A stretch of DNA of 64,000 bases, from NCBI RefSeq assembly GCF_013266755.1, contig NZ_JABRWJ010000002.1, positions 558,001-622,000 on the forward strand. Reading direction: 5' to 3'. The notes below the pieces were generated by a model. The model was not told the DNA's origin, did no database searches, and saw only the letters and a list, made by a program, of their open reading frames with translations. Shown here piece after piece: positions 16,598 through 27,968 of the stretch; the first letter of the stretch is position 1, and each line of letters starts with the position of its first letter. A program made the position numbers and the translations under genes. The stretch is from Pseudaquabacterium terrae (GTDB taxonomy: Bacteria; Pseudomonadota; Gammaproteobacteria; Burkholderiales; Burkholderiaceae_C).

Positions 16598-19120
16598 GTG
16601 CTGCCCAAACGATCCCTGTCGCTGCTGCCCTGGCTGGTCGGCCTGGTCGCGCTGGCGATCAGCGGGCTGCTCGCATCGCACGAGCAGACCACGCAGCAGC
16701 GCGCGCTGCGCTCGGCTTTCGAGCTCGGCCTGCGGCAGACGGTGAGCCGCATCGAGCAGCGCATCGCCAGCTACGAGCTGTTGCTGCGCGGCGCGCAGGG
16801 GCTGTTCCACGCCACTGGCGGCCGAGTCACGGCCGCTGACTTCGAGGCTTATGTCGATGCCCAGCTCGCCGGCGCCGATGCCGCCGGCCTGCAGGGCATC
16901 GGCTACGTCGCGCCGCCGGCGGCCGATGGCCGCGCGCCGCTGCTGTTCAATGCGCCGACGCTCGGCAGCACCCCCCGCGTGATCGGCTTCGACATGCTCG
17001 GCGAGCCGCTGCGCCGCGCCGCGCTGCTGCAGGCGCGCGATTCGGGCGGCGTCGCGATCAGCCGCAAGCTGCGCCTGATCTCCGACGGCGAAGGCGCCGC
17101 GCAGTCGTCGTTCCTGATGGTGCTGCCGGTCTACGGACCCGGGCCGGCGCCGGCCGGCGTCGAGCAGCGCCGGCGCCAGCTCGGCGGCTGGGTGGCCGCC
17201 GCGTTCCGCATGAACGACCTGATGTCCAGCCTCTACGGCGAGGGCATGCCGGGCCTGGCGCTGCGCATCCACGACGGCGTGCAGCTGAACGGCGAGGCGC
17301 TGATGTACGAATCGGCGACGGCGCGGGCGTTGCTGCAGGCGGGCGGCACGCCGCCGCGCCACGAGGCCCACGAGTACATCGGCTTCGCCGGCCACACCTG
17401 GACCTTGACGGTCAGCACCTTGCCGGAGTTCGAGGCGCTGCATGGCCCGGCGACGCCGCGCATCATCCTCGGCGCCGGCATCGTTGCCAGCCTGCTGCTG
17501 GCGCTGCTGACCTACCAGCTCGTCAGCGGCCGCGAGCATGCGCATGCCGTGGCGCAGGCGATGACGCGCGAGCTGCGCGAGAGCGAGGAGCGCTACCGCC
17601 GCATCGTCGAGACCGCCGACGAAGGCATCTGGATGCTCGACGCCGCGCAGCGCACGTCCTTCGTCAATCCGAAGGTGCTGGCGATGCTGGGCCACCTGCC
17701 TGCGGCGCTGCTCGGCGAGCCGCTCGGCCGCTTCCTCGACGAACCGGGCCGCGTGCTGGTCGAGCGCTTCCTGGCCCGCGGTGCCGCGGCGGCGGCCGAG
17801 CACCACGAGGTGCGCTTTCGCCGCGGCGACGGCGCCGACCTGTGGGCCTCGCTGTCGATGAACCCGGTGGTCGATGCCGCCGGCCGCTACGCCGGCACGC
17901 TGGCGATGATCACCGACATCAGCGCCGCCAAGCAGGCCGAGACGCGGCGCCAGCTGCTCGAGGCGCAGCTGCGCGAGTCGCAGAAGATGGAGGCCATCGG
18001 CACGCTGGCCGGCGGCATCGCCCACGACTTCAACAACATCGTCGCCGCGATCCTCGGCAATGCGGCGCTGGCGCGCGATGCGCTGCCGGCGGACGCGCCC
18101 GCGGCTTCGCACCTGACGCAGATCCTGCAGGCCGGCTCGCACGCGCGCAGCCTGGTGCAGCAGATCGTCGCCTTCAGCCGGCGCCAGCCGCTGGCGCGCG
18201 TGGTGCAGCCGCTGGCGCCGCTGGTGCAGGCCACCGTCGGCCTGTTGCGCGCGACCCTGCCGGCCGGCGTCGAGCTGCGCGCCGCGCTGACCGAGCAGCC
18301 GGTGTGGGCGCAGGTCGATGCGAACCAGTTGCAGCAGGTGCTGATGAACCTCGGCACCAACGCCTGGCATGCGCTGGCCGGAGATGTCGGACGCATCGAG
18401 CTGGGCTTGTCGTGCGCGACGCTCGACGCCGAAGCGGTGCAGGCGCTGTCGGGTCTGCCGCCCGGCAACTACGCGCATGTCTGGGTCGCCGACAACGGCT
18501 GCGGCATGGATGCGACGACCTTGGCGCGCATCTTCGAGCCGTTCTTCACCACCAAGCCGGTCGGCCAGGGCACCGGGCTCGGCCTGTCGGTCGTGCACGG
18601 CATCGTCGCCGCGCACCAGGGCGCGATCGGCGTGCACAGCCGGCCGGGCGAAGGCACGCGCTTCGACCTGTATTTCCCGCTCGCCGAGGCCGCCAGCGAC
18701 TCGACGGTGCCGATGGTGCCGCTGGCCGGCGCCGCGCGCGGCCGCGGCCAGCGGCTGCTGTACGTCGACGACGACGCGGTGATGGTGATGCTGGTCGAAT
18801 CGCTGCTCGAACGCGCCGGCTACCGCGTGCGCTGCTTCGTCGATGCGCGCGCGGCGCTCGAGGTGCTGCGCGCCGAGCCGGAGGCTTTCGACCTGGTGAT
18901 CACCGACTACAACATGCCCGAGCTGTCGGGGCTCGACGTCGTGCGCGCGCTGCGCTTCATCCGCCCGGCGCTGCCGGTGATCATCAGCTCGGGTTACCTG
19001 AGCGAGGACATCCGCGCCGCGGCCCAGGACGCCGGCGTGCGCCACCTGCTGCAGAAGGAATACAGCACCGAGCGGCTGGTGCCGCTGGTGCAGCAGGTGC
19101 TGGCCGAGGCGAGCGCCTGA
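16598..19120 (+). CDS. CHASE-PAS hybrid sensor histidine kinase with receiver domain
   Basis: An 840-residue membrane sensor. It has an N-terminal helix (about 8-27), an extracytoplasmic CHASE domain (about 45-230), a second helix (about 287-310), PAS (from about 327), and HisKA with the phosphorylated His in GIAHDFNNIV near residue 475. HATPase_c follows (FFTTKPVGQGTGLGLS), then a C-terminal receiver with acceptor Asp in LVITDYNMPELSGL near 769. Translation starts at the GTG at 16598, 11 bases after the solute-binding protein gene, implying one transcript. It lies on the strand opposite to the urease genes on both sides. No separate output regulator adjoins it. Confidence 0.87.
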   Translation: MLPKRSLSLLPWLVGLVALAISGLLASHEQTTQQRALRSAFELGLRQTVSRIEQRIASYELLLRGAQGLFHATGGRVTAADFEAYVDAQLAGADAAGLQGIGYVAPPAADGRAPLLFNAPTLGSTPRVIGFDMLGEPLRRAALLQARDSGGVAISRKLRLISDGEGAAQSSFLMVLPVYGPGPAPAGVEQRRRQLGGWVAAAFRMNDLMSSLYGEGMPGLALRIHDGVQLNGEALMYESATARALLQAGGTPPRHEAHEYIGFAGHTWTLTVSTLPEFEALHGPATPRIILGAGIVASLLLALLTYQLVSGREHAHAVAQAMTRELRESEERYRRIVETADEGIWMLDAAQRTSFVNPKVLAMLGHLPAALLGEPLGRFLDEPGRVLVERFLARGAAAAAEHHEVRFRRGDGADLWASLSMNPVVDAAGRYAGTLAMITDISAAKQAETRRQLLEAQLRESQKMEAIGTLAGGIAHDFNNIVAAILGNAALARDALPADAPAASHLTQILQAGSHARSLVQQIVAFSRRQPLARVVQPLAPLVQATVGLLRATLPAGVELRAALTEQPVWAQVDANQLQQVLMNLGTNAWHALAGDVGRIELGLSCATLDAEAVQALSGLPPGNYAHVWVADNGCGMDATTLARIFEPFFTTKPVGQGTGLGLSVVHGIVAAHQGAIGVHSRPGEGTRFDLYFPLAEAASDSTVPMVPLAGAARGRGQRLLYVDDDAVMVMLVESLLERAGYRVRCFVDARAALEVLRAEPEAFDLVITDYNMPELSGLDVVRALRFIRPALPVIISSGYLSEDIRAAAQDAGVRHLLQKEYSTERLVPLVQQVLAEASA

Positions 19121-19139
19121 GCAGGGCCCCGGCGGCCGC

Positions 19140-20866
<1,727 letters not shown>

Positions 20867-20867
<1 letters not shown>

Positions 20868-21172
20868 CAGAGTTGTCCTTGGATCAGGCCGCGGAAGCCC
20901 CAGGCCTCGCGCGCGCCGGCATAGTCGACCAGCTCGACGGTGCGCTGCTGGCCGGGCTCGAAACGCACCGCGGTGCCGCTGGCGATGTTCAGCCGCATGC
21001 CGTGCGCAGCCGCGCGGTCGAAGCGCAGCGCCGCGTTGGTTTCGGCGAAGTGGTAGTGCGAGCCGACCTGGATCGGCCGGTCGCCGGCGTTCTCGACCAC
21101 CAGCGTCGTCGTGCGCCGGTTCGGGTTCAAGACCAGCTCGCCGTCGTCGGTCAGCAGTTCTCCGGGGATCAT
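20867..21172 (-). CDS. ureB: Urease beta subunit
   Basis: A 101-residue structural subunit of urease. MIPGELL, the [11 protein letters not shown] motif and the C-terminal ARXAXGFRGL-like end ([15 protein letters not shown]) are characteristic. I chose the ATG at 21172, preceded by an AGGGAG ribosome site; an upstream TTG is unlikely. It follows ureA after 14 bases. Confidence 0.96.
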
Positions 21173-21186
21173 CGTCGCGCGCTCCC

Positions 21187-21489
21187 TCAAGCGATGGGTT
21201 GATGGACCGTCACGAGCTTGGTCCCGTCCGGAAACGTCGCCTCGACCTGGATCTCCGGGATCATCTCGGCGACGCCCTCCATCACGTCGGCGCGCGTCAG
21301 CACCGTCTTGCCCTCGCTCATCAGCGCGGCGACCGACTTGCCGTCGCGTGCGCCCTCCATGATCGCTGCGGTGATCAGCGCGATCGCCTCGGGCACGTTG
21401 AGCTTCAGCCCGCGCGCCTTGCGGCGCTCGGCCAGCAGCGCGGCGGTGAAGATCAGCAGCTTGTCTTTCTCGCGCGGGGTCAGGTCCAT
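21187..21489 (-). CDS. ureA: Urease gamma subunit
   Basis: A 100-residue urease structural subunit starting [14 protein letters not shown] and containing [21 protein letters not shown] and [20 protein letters not shown], both conserved in UreA. It is the first gene of the ureABC group. No Shine-Dalgarno sequence is obvious before the ATG at 21489. The usual upstream neighbour ureD is absent; a divergent permease-kinase fusion lies there instead. Confidence 0.96.
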   Translation of the reverse strand: MDLTPREKDKLLIFTAALLAERRKARGLKLNVPEAIALITAAIMEGARDGKSVAALMSEGKTVLTRADVMEGVAEMIPEIQVEATFPDGTKLVTVHQPIA

Positions 21490-21502
21490 GGGGCGCGATT
21501 CT

Positions 21503-21596
21503 GGCAAGCCTTGTGCCGCCAGGCGAGACCCGCAGCGGTGCTGTTTACGCACAGAGACGGTGCCTGAGCAGCGCCGCACTGGTGCGCAAGGCTTGC
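21503..21596. promoter_or_regulatory. Divergent control region between ureA and permease-kinase, with inverted repeat and sigma-54-like element
   Basis: The motif gcaagccttgtgc at 21504-21516 recurs inverted (gcaagccttgcgc on minus) at 21584-21596, so the two copies face each other. On the minus strand, 21518-21503 reads cggcacaaggcttgcc, which fits the sigma-54 pattern GGCAC-N6-TTGC with GG and GC ten bases apart. The predicted start would lie only about 3 bases before the ureA ATG, which is odd. The plus-strand copy lacks the GG and is not a good sigma-54 element. Nitrogen control of urease by sigma-54/NtrC is known in other bacteria; here it is only suggested. Confidence 0.35.
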
Positions 21597-21649
21597 AAGC
21601 GCACCGCGAACGGGCAAATCGACCCGCCCCCGGCTGGTGCGCTTCTTGA

Positions 21650-24600
21650 GTGCGTTGCTCTGTGTCGTCGACCCCCCCGCTTCCGCAAGCCGCCCCGCAG
21701 CGCGTCGTCACGTTCCGGCGCGACTACAACAGCTGGGTCGCGCGCGAGACGATGGAGGACTACGCGCTGCGCTTCACGCCGCGCACCTTCCGCAAGTGGA
21801 GCGAGTGGCGGGTCGCGAACACCGCGTTCGGCGCGGCCTCGTTCCTGATCCTCGAAGCGGTCGGCGCGACGCTGCTGGTGCAGCACGGCTTCAGCAACGC
21901 CGCGCTGGCGATCCTCGTCACCGGGCTGATCATCTTCCTGGCCGGCCTGCCGATCAGCGTCTACGCGGCGCGCCACGGCGTCGACATGGACCTGCTGACG
22001 CGCGGCGCCGGCTTCGGCTACCTCGGCTCGACGATCACCTCGCTGATCTACGCCAGCTTCACCTTCATCTTCTTCGCGCTCGAAGCGGCGGTGATGGCCT
22101 ATGCGCTCGAGCTCGCGTTCGACATTCCGCCCGCCTGGGGCTACGGGCTGTGCGCGCTGGTCGTCATCCCGCTGGTCACGCACGGCGTCACGGCGATCAG
22201 CCGGCTGCAGGTGTGGACGCAGCCGCTGTGGCTGCTGCTGCTGGTGCTGCCCTTCGCCTTCGTGCTGTGGAAGAGCCCGGAAGAGCTGGCCGGGCTGACC
22301 AGCTTCGGCGGCGTGAGCGGTCAATTCGCCGGCTTCGACCTGCATGCCTTCGGCGCCGCGCTGACGGTCGGCATCGCGCTGATCACGCAGATGGGCGAGC
22401 AGGCCGACTACCTGCGCTTCATGCCCGAGAAGCAGCCCGGCCGCGCCGCGCGCTGGTGGTGGGGCACGCTGCTCGGCGGCCCGGGCTGGGTCATCGTCGG
22501 CGTGCTGAAGATGATGGCCGGCGTGGTGCTCGCCTACCTGGCGCTCAAGCACATGGTGCCGCCCGAACGCGCTGTCGATCCCAACCAGATGTACCTGGCG
22601 GCCTGGGAATACGTGTTCAGCGACTACGGCTGGGCGGTCGCCGCGACGGCGCTCTTCGTCGTCATCTCGCAGCTGAAGATCAACGTCACCAACGCCTATG
22701 CCGGGTCGCTGGCCTGGAGCAACTTCTTCTCGCGGCTGACGCACAGCCACCCGGGCCGCGTGGTGTGGGTCGTCTTCAACACGCTGATCGCGCTGGTGCT
22801 GATGGAGATGAACGTCTTCCAGGCGCTCGGCCATGTGCTCGGCCTGTACAGCAACATCGCGATCGCCTGGATGATGGCCGTCGTCGCCGACCTGGTGATC
22901 AACAAGCCGCTCGGGCTGTCACCGCCGGGCATCGAGTTCCGGCGCGCGAATCTGTACGACATCAATCCGGTCGGCGTCGGCGCGATGGGCATCGCGTCGC
23001 TGCTGTCGGTGGCCGCGCACCTGGGTGCCTTCGGGCCCACCGCGCAGGCCTTCTCCGCGATGATCGCGCTGGTCACCGCGATGCTGGCATCGCCGCTGAT
23101 CGCCTGGGCCACGCGGGGGCGCTACTACCTGGCGCGGCGTGCGGAACCCGATGAGGACGCCGGCCCGCCGTTGGCCGCCGCCCTGCGCGGCCCGCGCCTC
23201 GCCCGCTGCTGCATCTGCGAGCGCGACTACGAGCCCGAGGACATGGCGCAATGCCCCGCCTACGGCGGCCCGATCTGCTCGCTGTGCTGCACGCTCGACG
23301 CCCGCTGCGACGACCTGTGCAAGCCCGACGCACGCCTGTCGGCGCAATGGCTGCGGCTGTGCCAGCGGCTCTTGCCCCGCCGCATGGCGCCGCACCTGGA
23401 GAGCGGGCTCGCGCACTACCTGCTGCTGATGCTGGCGGTGGTGCCGCTGCTCGGCGCGGTGTTCAGTGGCCTGTACCTGCTGGGCCTGCGCACGCTGGCC
23501 GCCGGCGGGCCGCACGAGGCGGCGCTGATCGCGCCGCTGCTGCGCGCCGGTTATGGCCAGGCCTTTCTGGTGTTGTTGCTGGTCGCCGGCATGGTCGCCT
23601 GGTGGTTGGTGCTGGCGCAGCGCAGCCGGCAGCTAGCGCAGCAGGAGACGCGCCGCCAGACCCAGGCGATGCAGGAGCAGGCCGACGCGCTGCAGCGCGA
23701 GATCCAGTCGCACCAGCGCACCGATGCGCAGCTGCAGCAGGCCAAGGCCGCTGCCGACGCGGCCAACCAGGCCAAGAGCCGCTACATCACGACGATCAGC
23801 CACGAGCTGCGCACGCCGCTGAACTCGATCCTCGGTTATGCCCAGCTGCTGGAGGACGACCCGGCGGTGCCCGAGCACCGCCGCGGCGCGGTGCAGGTGA
23901 TCCGCCGCGGCGGCGACCACCTGCTGAGCCTGATCGAGGGCACGCTGGACATCGCCCGCATCGAGAGCGGCCGGCTGACGCTGGAACCCTCGGCGATGCG
24001 CCTGGCCGAGGGGCTTGACGAGATCGCCCGCATGTTCGAGCTGCAGGCCGCGGCACGGGGCCTGAGCTTCGAGCACCAGCGCTCGAGCCCACTGCCGGCG
24101 CTGGTGCGTGCCGACGAGAAGCGGCTGCGCCAGATCCTGATCAACCTGCTCGGCAATGCGGTGAAGTTCACGCGCGCCGGCCGGGTGATCCTGCGCAGCG
24201 CGTATGCGCGCGAGATGGCCCGCTTCGAGATCGAGGACACGGGGCCCGGCATGGGCGAGGCCGAGCTGCAGCGTGTGTTCGAGCCCTTCGAACGCGGCAC
24301 CGCGGCCGGCGTCGCCGCGGCCGGTGGCACCGGCCTGGGGCTGACGATCGCCCGCATGCTGACCGACCTGATGGGCGGCGAAATGAGCGTGCGTTCGACC
24401 CCCGGTGTCGGCACCTGCTTCTCGATCAAGCTCTACCTGCCCGAGCTCGCCGCCGGCCACGACCCGCGCCACCGGCTCGCGCCGCGGCGCGTGCTCGGCT
24501 ACGAAGGCCCACGGCGCCGCCTGCTGGTCGTCGACAACGAAGAGGCCGACCGCCGCCTGCTGGCCGATCGCCTCGCGCCGCTGGGCTTCGAGCTGCTGCA

Positions 24601-25141
24601 GGCCGCTTCCGGCGAAGAAGCGCTGGCCACGCTGCGCAGCACCGAAGTCGACGCGCTCTTCCTCGACCTGGCGATGCCGGGCATCGACGGCTGGACGACG
24701 CTGCGCCGGCTGCGCGATGAGGGCCTGTCGAGCGCGCCGGCGGCAATCGTCTCGGCCAACGCCTACGACAAGGGGCTGGAGAACGGCGTCGGCATCACGC
24801 CGGCCGACTTCCTCGTCAAGCCGGTGCGCATGGTCGAGCTGCTGGGCTGGCTGGAGCGGCGCCTGTCGCTGCAGTGGGTGCAGGCCGCGGTCGAACCGAG
24901 CGCGCCCGAGCCGCCGGCGGGTGCCGAGCGCGCGCCGCCCGCCGCGGCGTTGCGCGGGCTCGACGAACTGGTGCGCCTGGGCTACGTCCGTGGCATCGTC
25001 AAGCGGCTCGATGCGCTGGCGCTCGAGCATCCCGATTGCCGGCCCTACCTCGATCGCCTGCGCGGCCTCGCGCGCGGGTTCGAGCTCGACGCCATCACCG
25101 CTCATCTCGAACGCGCATTGAACGAAGCCAGCGATGCCTGA
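21650..25141 (+). CDS. NCS1 permease-like / hybrid histidine kinase fusion
   Basis: An 1163-residue protein joining a complete transporter-like module to a sensor kinase. Residues about 20-505 resemble purine/cytosine permeases (NCS1 family), with some twelve hydrophobic helices. Residues 520-566 form a Cys-rich knuckle (CCIC, CPAYGG, CSLCC, CDDLC spacing suggests metal binding). Two more helices and a coiled coil lead to HisKA with the phosphorylated His near 718 ([10 protein letters not shown]), HATPase_c (GTGLGLT), a receiver with acceptor Asp near 1005 ([13 protein letters not shown]) and a helical tail. I infer a transporter or pseudo-transporter that reports substrate, plausibly a nitrogenous compound, to the kinase. 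GTGs at 21650 and 21662 are both possible starts. The stop overlaps the next gene by 8 bases. Confidence 0.85.
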   Translation: MRCSVSSTPPLPQAAPQRVVTFRRDYNSWVARETMEDYALRFTPRTFRKWSEWRVANTAFGAASFLILEAVGATLLVQHGFSNAALAILVTGLIIFLAGLPISVYAARHGVDMDLLTRGAGFGYLGSTITSLIYASFTFIFFALEAAVMAYALELAFDIPPAWGYGLCALVVIPLVTHGVTAISRLQVWTQPLWLLLLVLPFAFVLWKSPEELAGLTSFGGVSGQFAGFDLHAFGAALTVGIALITQMGEQADYLRFMPEKQPGRAARWWWGTLLGGPGWVIVGVLKMMAGVVLAYLALKHMVPPERAVDPNQMYLAAWEYVFSDYGWAVAATALFVVISQLKINVTNAYAGSLAWSNFFSRLTHSHPGRVVWVVFNTLIALVLMEMNVFQALGHVLGLYSNIAIAWMMAVVADLVINKPLGLSPPGIEFRRANLYDINPVGVGAMGIASLLSVAAHLGAFGPTAQAFSAMIALVTAMLASPLIAWATRGRYYLARRAEPDEDAGPPLAAALRGPRLARCCICERDYEPEDMAQCPAYGGPICSLCCTLDARCDDLCKPDARLSAQWLRLCQRLLPRRMAPHLESGLAHYLLLMLAVVPLLGAVFSGLYLLGLRTLAAGGPHEAALIAPLLRAGYGQAFLVLLLVAGMVAWWLVLAQRSRQLAQQETRRQTQAMQEQADALQREIQSHQRTDAQLQQAKAAADAANQAKSRYITTISHELRTPLNSILGYAQLLEDDPAVPEHRRGAVQVIRRGGDHLLSLIEGTLDIARIESGRLTLEPSAMRLAEGLDEIARMFELQAAARGLSFEHQRSSPLPALVRADEKRLRQILINLLGNAVKFTRAGRVILRSAYAREMARFEIEDTGPGMGEAELQRVFEPFERGTAAGVAAAGGTGLGLTIARMLTDLMGGEMSVRSTPGVGTCFSIKLYLPELAAGHDPRHRLAPRRVLGYEGPRRRLLVVDNEEADRRLLADRLAPLGFELLQAASGEEALATLRSTEVDALFLDLAMPGIDGWTTLRRLRDEGLSSAPAAIVSANAYDKGLENGVGITPADFLVKPVRMVELLGWLERRLSLQWVQAAVEPSAPEPPAGAERAPPAAALRGLDELVRLGYVRGIVKRLDALALEHPDCRPYLDRLRGLARGFELDAITAHLERALNEASDA

Positions 25142-26099
25142 CCCGCTGATCCCCCCCCTCGACCGCGGCGCCGGCGACCTGGTGCTGATCGTCGACGACG
25201 TGCCCGACAACCTGTCGCTGCTGCACGATGCGCTTGACGAGGCCGGCCACACCGTGCTGGTGGCGCGCGACGGGCCGAGCGCGATCGCCCGCGCGCAGCA
25301 GGCGAAGCCCGATGTCGTGCTGCTCGACGCGATGATGCCGGGCATGGATGGCTTCGAGGTCGCGCGGCGGCTGAAGGCCGATCCCGAGACGGCGGCGATC
25401 CCGATCATCTTCATGACCGCGCTGACCGAGACCGAGCACGTGCTCGCGGCCTTCGGCGCCGGCGGCGTCGACTACGTGACGAAACCGCTGGAGCCGCGCC
25501 AGGTGCTCGCGCGCATCGCCGCGCACACGCAGACCGCGCGCGCACAGCGCCAGGCGCGCCATGCGCTCGATGCCTTCGGCCATGCGACGCTGGTGGTGCG
25601 GCCGGCCGACGGGCGGCTGGTGTGGCAGACCGCGCTCGCGCGCACGCTGCTGCGCGACTACTTCGGCAGCGTCGGCAGCGCCGCGCCGGTGCCGTTGATC
25701 GACTGGCTGCGCCAGCAGGTGGCCGCGGTGGCTGCCGTCGGCGCGGCCCCGCAGCCGCTGGTCAGCGCCCGCGGCGGGCGCCGGCTGACGCTGGAGCTGC
25801 ACAGCATGATCGGCGACGATCCGGCGGCCCATGAGACCGGCGAGGCCGAATGGCTGATCGTTGCCACCGAGGCCGACGATGCCGCGGTCTTCGAGGCCAT
25901 GATGCAGGCCTTCCGGCTGACGGTGCGCGAGGCCGAGGTGCTGTACTGGGTCGCCAAGGGCAAGACCAACCGCGATGTCGGCGAGATCCTGGCGATGAGC
26001 CCGCGCACGGTGACCAAGCACATGGAGCACATCCTGCAGAAGATGGGCGTCGAGACGCGCACCGCGGCGGCGGCGCGGGTGCTGAAGCTGATCGGGTAG
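25134..26099 (+). CDS. Response regulator with LuxR-type DNA-binding domain
   Basis: A 321-residue regulator. The N-terminal receiver has acceptor Asp65 (VVLLDAMMPGMDGF) and Lys in YVTKPLEP. A central region of about 100 residues is unassigned. The C-terminal LuxR/FixJ helix-turn-helix is at about 255-315 (LTVREAEVLYWVAKGKTNRDVGEIL). The start lies inside the end of the permease-kinase gene (ATGCCTGA), so it is almost certainly the cognate output regulator. Likely targets are the adjacent urease and permease-kinase promoters, but that is inference. Confidence 0.88.
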   Translation: MPDPLIPPLDRGAGDLVLIVDDVPDNLSLLHDALDEAGHTVLVARDGPSAIARAQQAKPDVVLLDAMMPGMDGFEVARRLKADPETAAIPIIFMTALTETEHVLAAFGAGGVDYVTKPLEPRQVLARIAAHTQTARAQRQARHALDAFGHATLVVRPADGRLVWQTALARTLLRDYFGSVGSAAPVPLIDWLRQQVAAVAAVGAAPQPLVSARGGRRLTLELHSMIGDDPAAHETGEAEWLIVATEADDAAVFEAMMQAFRLTVREAEVLYWVAKGKTNRDVGEILAMSPRTVTKHMEHILQKMGVETRTAAAARVLKLIG

Positions 26100-26106
26100 T
26101 CCTTGG

Positions 26107-26153
26107 ATATCGCTTATTGGCGATATTCAGGCGATAACGCTGGACAGCGATAT
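26107..26153 (+). promoter_or_regulatory. Operator-like repeat array before hipA
   Basis: A perfect inverted repeat, atatcgc-ttattg-gcgatat (26107-26126), is followed by two more gcgata half-sites at 26131 and 26147. Antitoxins of the HipB family bind palindromes of this type (TATCC-N8-GGATA in E. coli). Normally such sites precede hipB; here they run directly into the truncated hipA with no hipB between. Confidence 0.5.
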
Positions 26154-26154
26154 C

Positions 26155-27333
26155 TTGAGAACATTGCCGATCGACGATACCGACAATCTGCTGCCCGACA
26201 ACGACACCATTCGCCGACGCATCCGCGCCCGGTTCGGTGTCCGGTCCACCGAAGCCTTCGAGCTGCTGTCGGCCATCGGCCGGGATTGCGTCGGCGCCGT
26301 GCAGCTGCTGCCGGTCGACGAGACGCCGCACGACATCCGCAAGGTCGAGTACCAGCGCCTGAGCGACGCGGAGGTCGAGCGCATCCTGCGCGAGATTGTT
26401 GTCACGCCTGCGTTCGGCGTCCGCGACAGCGTGTCCGACTTCCGCATTTCCATCGCCGGGGCCCAGGAGAAGACCGCCCTGCTGTGGTTCGACGGCGGGT
26501 GGTGCAAGCCCCTGGACGCGACACCGACCACGCACATCCTCAAGTTGCCGCTCGGCAAGGTCACCAAGGTCGACGCGGACTTCAGCACGTCGGTCGAGAA
26601 CGAGTGGCTGTGCGCGCAGATCGTTCGCGAGCTCGGGTTGGACGTGGCCGAGACCGCCATGGCTCGCTTCGGCGATCAGTCCGTACTCGTCGTCGAGCGC
26701 TTCGACCGAGTGCGGGTCGACGATGCTCGCGGCCGCCGCCATCCTTACCTGATTCGCCTGCCCCAGGAAGACATGTGTCAGGCCACCGGCACGCCGCCGG
26801 CGCACAAGTACGAGAACGACAAGGGGCCGGGCATGCTGCAGTGTCTCGAAGTTCTCGGCAGCGCCGAGTCGCCCCATGAGTCGCGCCTGCACTTTGCGTT
26901 GGCTCAACTGGCCTTCTGGCTCCTGGCGGCCCCCGACGGGCATGCCAAGAACTTCTCCGTCTTCATCAACGCGGGCGGCAGCTACACGCACACACCGCTT
27001 TACGACGTCCTGTCGGCCTGGCCCGTCATCGGCAAACGTGCCCACCAGCTCCCCTACCAGGAAGCCGGCCTGGCGATGGCGATTCGGTCGAAGAACGCGC
27101 ACTACAAGTTCGGCGAGATCGACGTCCGCCACTGGCGGCACCTTGCGCTCACGACGGGCGGCGAACCGGCGTGGTCCGCCATGCTGCAGATGGTGCAGCA
27201 GGTCGAGCCGGTGCTGGCGCGCGTCTCGGCGCGGCTGCCGCGGGACTTCCCGGCGCAGGTCTGGGAAACCATCTCGCGCGGCACGCAAGACCACGGTCGC
27301 AAGTTCTTGCGGGGCGCCGCGGCGCTCGCCTAG
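26155..27333 (+). CDS. hipA: HipA-family serine/threonine kinase toxin, N-terminally truncated
   Basis: A 392-residue HipA homologue. E. coli HipA phosphorylates glutamyl-tRNA synthetase and induces persistence. The sequence aligns with E. coli HipA from its NLLPD motif to near the end but lacks about the first 58 residues. The kinase core is intact: FRISIAGAQEKTA with the autophosphorylated Ser, RLPQEDMCQ, the catalytic Asp in APDGHAKNFS and the metal Asp in PLYDVLS. The first codon available is a TTG at 26155, and the frame stays open upstream into the response regulator. No hipB is present. I infer a deletion that removed hipB and the hipA 5' end, leaving an inactive or altered remnant. 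It is less GC-rich than its neighbours. Confidence 0.82.
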   Translation: MRTLPIDDTDNLLPDNDTIRRRIRARFGVRSTEAFELLSAIGRDCVGAVQLLPVDETPHDIRKVEYQRLSDAEVERILREIVVTPAFGVRDSVSDFRISIAGAQEKTALLWFDGGWCKPLDATPTTHILKLPLGKVTKVDADFSTSVENEWLCAQIVRELGLDVAETAMARFGDQSVLVVERFDRVRVDDARGRRHPYLIRLPQEDMCQATGTPPAHKYENDKGPGMLQCLEVLGSAESPHESRLHFALAQLAFWLLAAPDGHAKNFSVFINAGGSYTHTPLYDVLSAWPVIGKRAHQLPYQEAGLAMAIRSKNAHYKFGEIDVRHWRHLALTTGGEPAWSAMLQMVQQVEPVLARVSARLPRDFPAQVWETISRGTQDHGRKFLRGAAALA

Positions 27334-27968
27334 GCTGAAACTCCGAGCGCGGCGATCGAGCGCCGCAGGTTCGCGCGCGCCTGGGCCTCGAACAACTCGC
27401 GCGCCGGCGCGGTGGCGTACAGCCGCGGCCGCGCGAGAAACTGCTGCAGCACGCGCAGGCGGCCGGCGCGAAACGCTTCGTCGTCGACCCGCTTGTACTC
27501 GATGCGCACCTGGCGCTCGTACTCGTCGAAGCGGGCCCGCGACGCGCCGAGGATCGCGAGGTCGATGTCGACCAGCACGCAGGCATCGCGGCCGACCGGC
27601 TCGGCGGCGTGGCGCGTCGCCATCACCAGCGCGTGCAGCCGCTGGGAGACCTCGTCCGGCACGCCGGCGGCCCAGGCGGCCGAACGGGCCCAGGCGGCCG
27701 AGCGCGCTTCGCTGTCGTGCCGCTCGGGTGTGTAGATCGCATCGTGGAACCACAGCGCCAGCGCGACCTCGGCCGGATGCTCGGCCTGCCGCGCCAGCCG
27801 CGGCAGCAGGTCGAGGCACTCACGCAGGTGCTGCGGCGTGTGGTAGGCGCGCGGCGGCTCTTCATAACACGCCAACAGCACGTCCCGCAGCGCGTCGTCG
27901 ACGCAGCCCGCGCCGCAGGCCTGCCAGGCCGCGCGCCAGCCGGCGCTGGCCAGCGGATCAGCCGCCAT
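27330..27968 (-). CDS. Predicted HD-superfamily metal-dependent phosphohydrolase
   Basis: A 212-residue protein of the HD-like family often labelled as predicted metal-dependent phosphohydrolase. YHTPQHLRECL, ALWFHDAIY (the His-Asp pair) and the later VDIDLAILG supply the metal ligands. The natural substrate is unknown. Its stop codon overlaps the stop of hipA on the other strand (CTAG). Its start overlaps the end of the P-loop gene by 11 bases, so these two minus-strand genes are co-translated. Confidence 0.78.
   Translation of the reverse strand: MAADPLASAGWRAAWQACGAGCVDDALRDVLLACYEEPPRAYHTPQHLRECLDLLPRLARQAEHPAEVALALWFHDAIYTPERHDSEARSAAWARSAAWAAGVPDEVSQRLHALVMATRHAAEPVGRDACVLVDIDLAILGASRARFDEYERQVRIEYKRVDDEAFRAGRLRVLQQFLARPRLYATAPARELFEAQARANLRRSIAALGVSA

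Noticed and set aside
16361-19045. Minus-strand frame of about 894 codons opposite the CHASE kinase
   Set aside because: Antisense shadow; no domain, no ribosome site.
21580-21596. Sigma-54 promoter for the permease-kinase on the plus strand
   Set aside because: Spacing between the GG at 21581-21582 and the GC at 21595-21596 is 12 rather than 10 bases, and the correctly spaced dinucleotide is TG.
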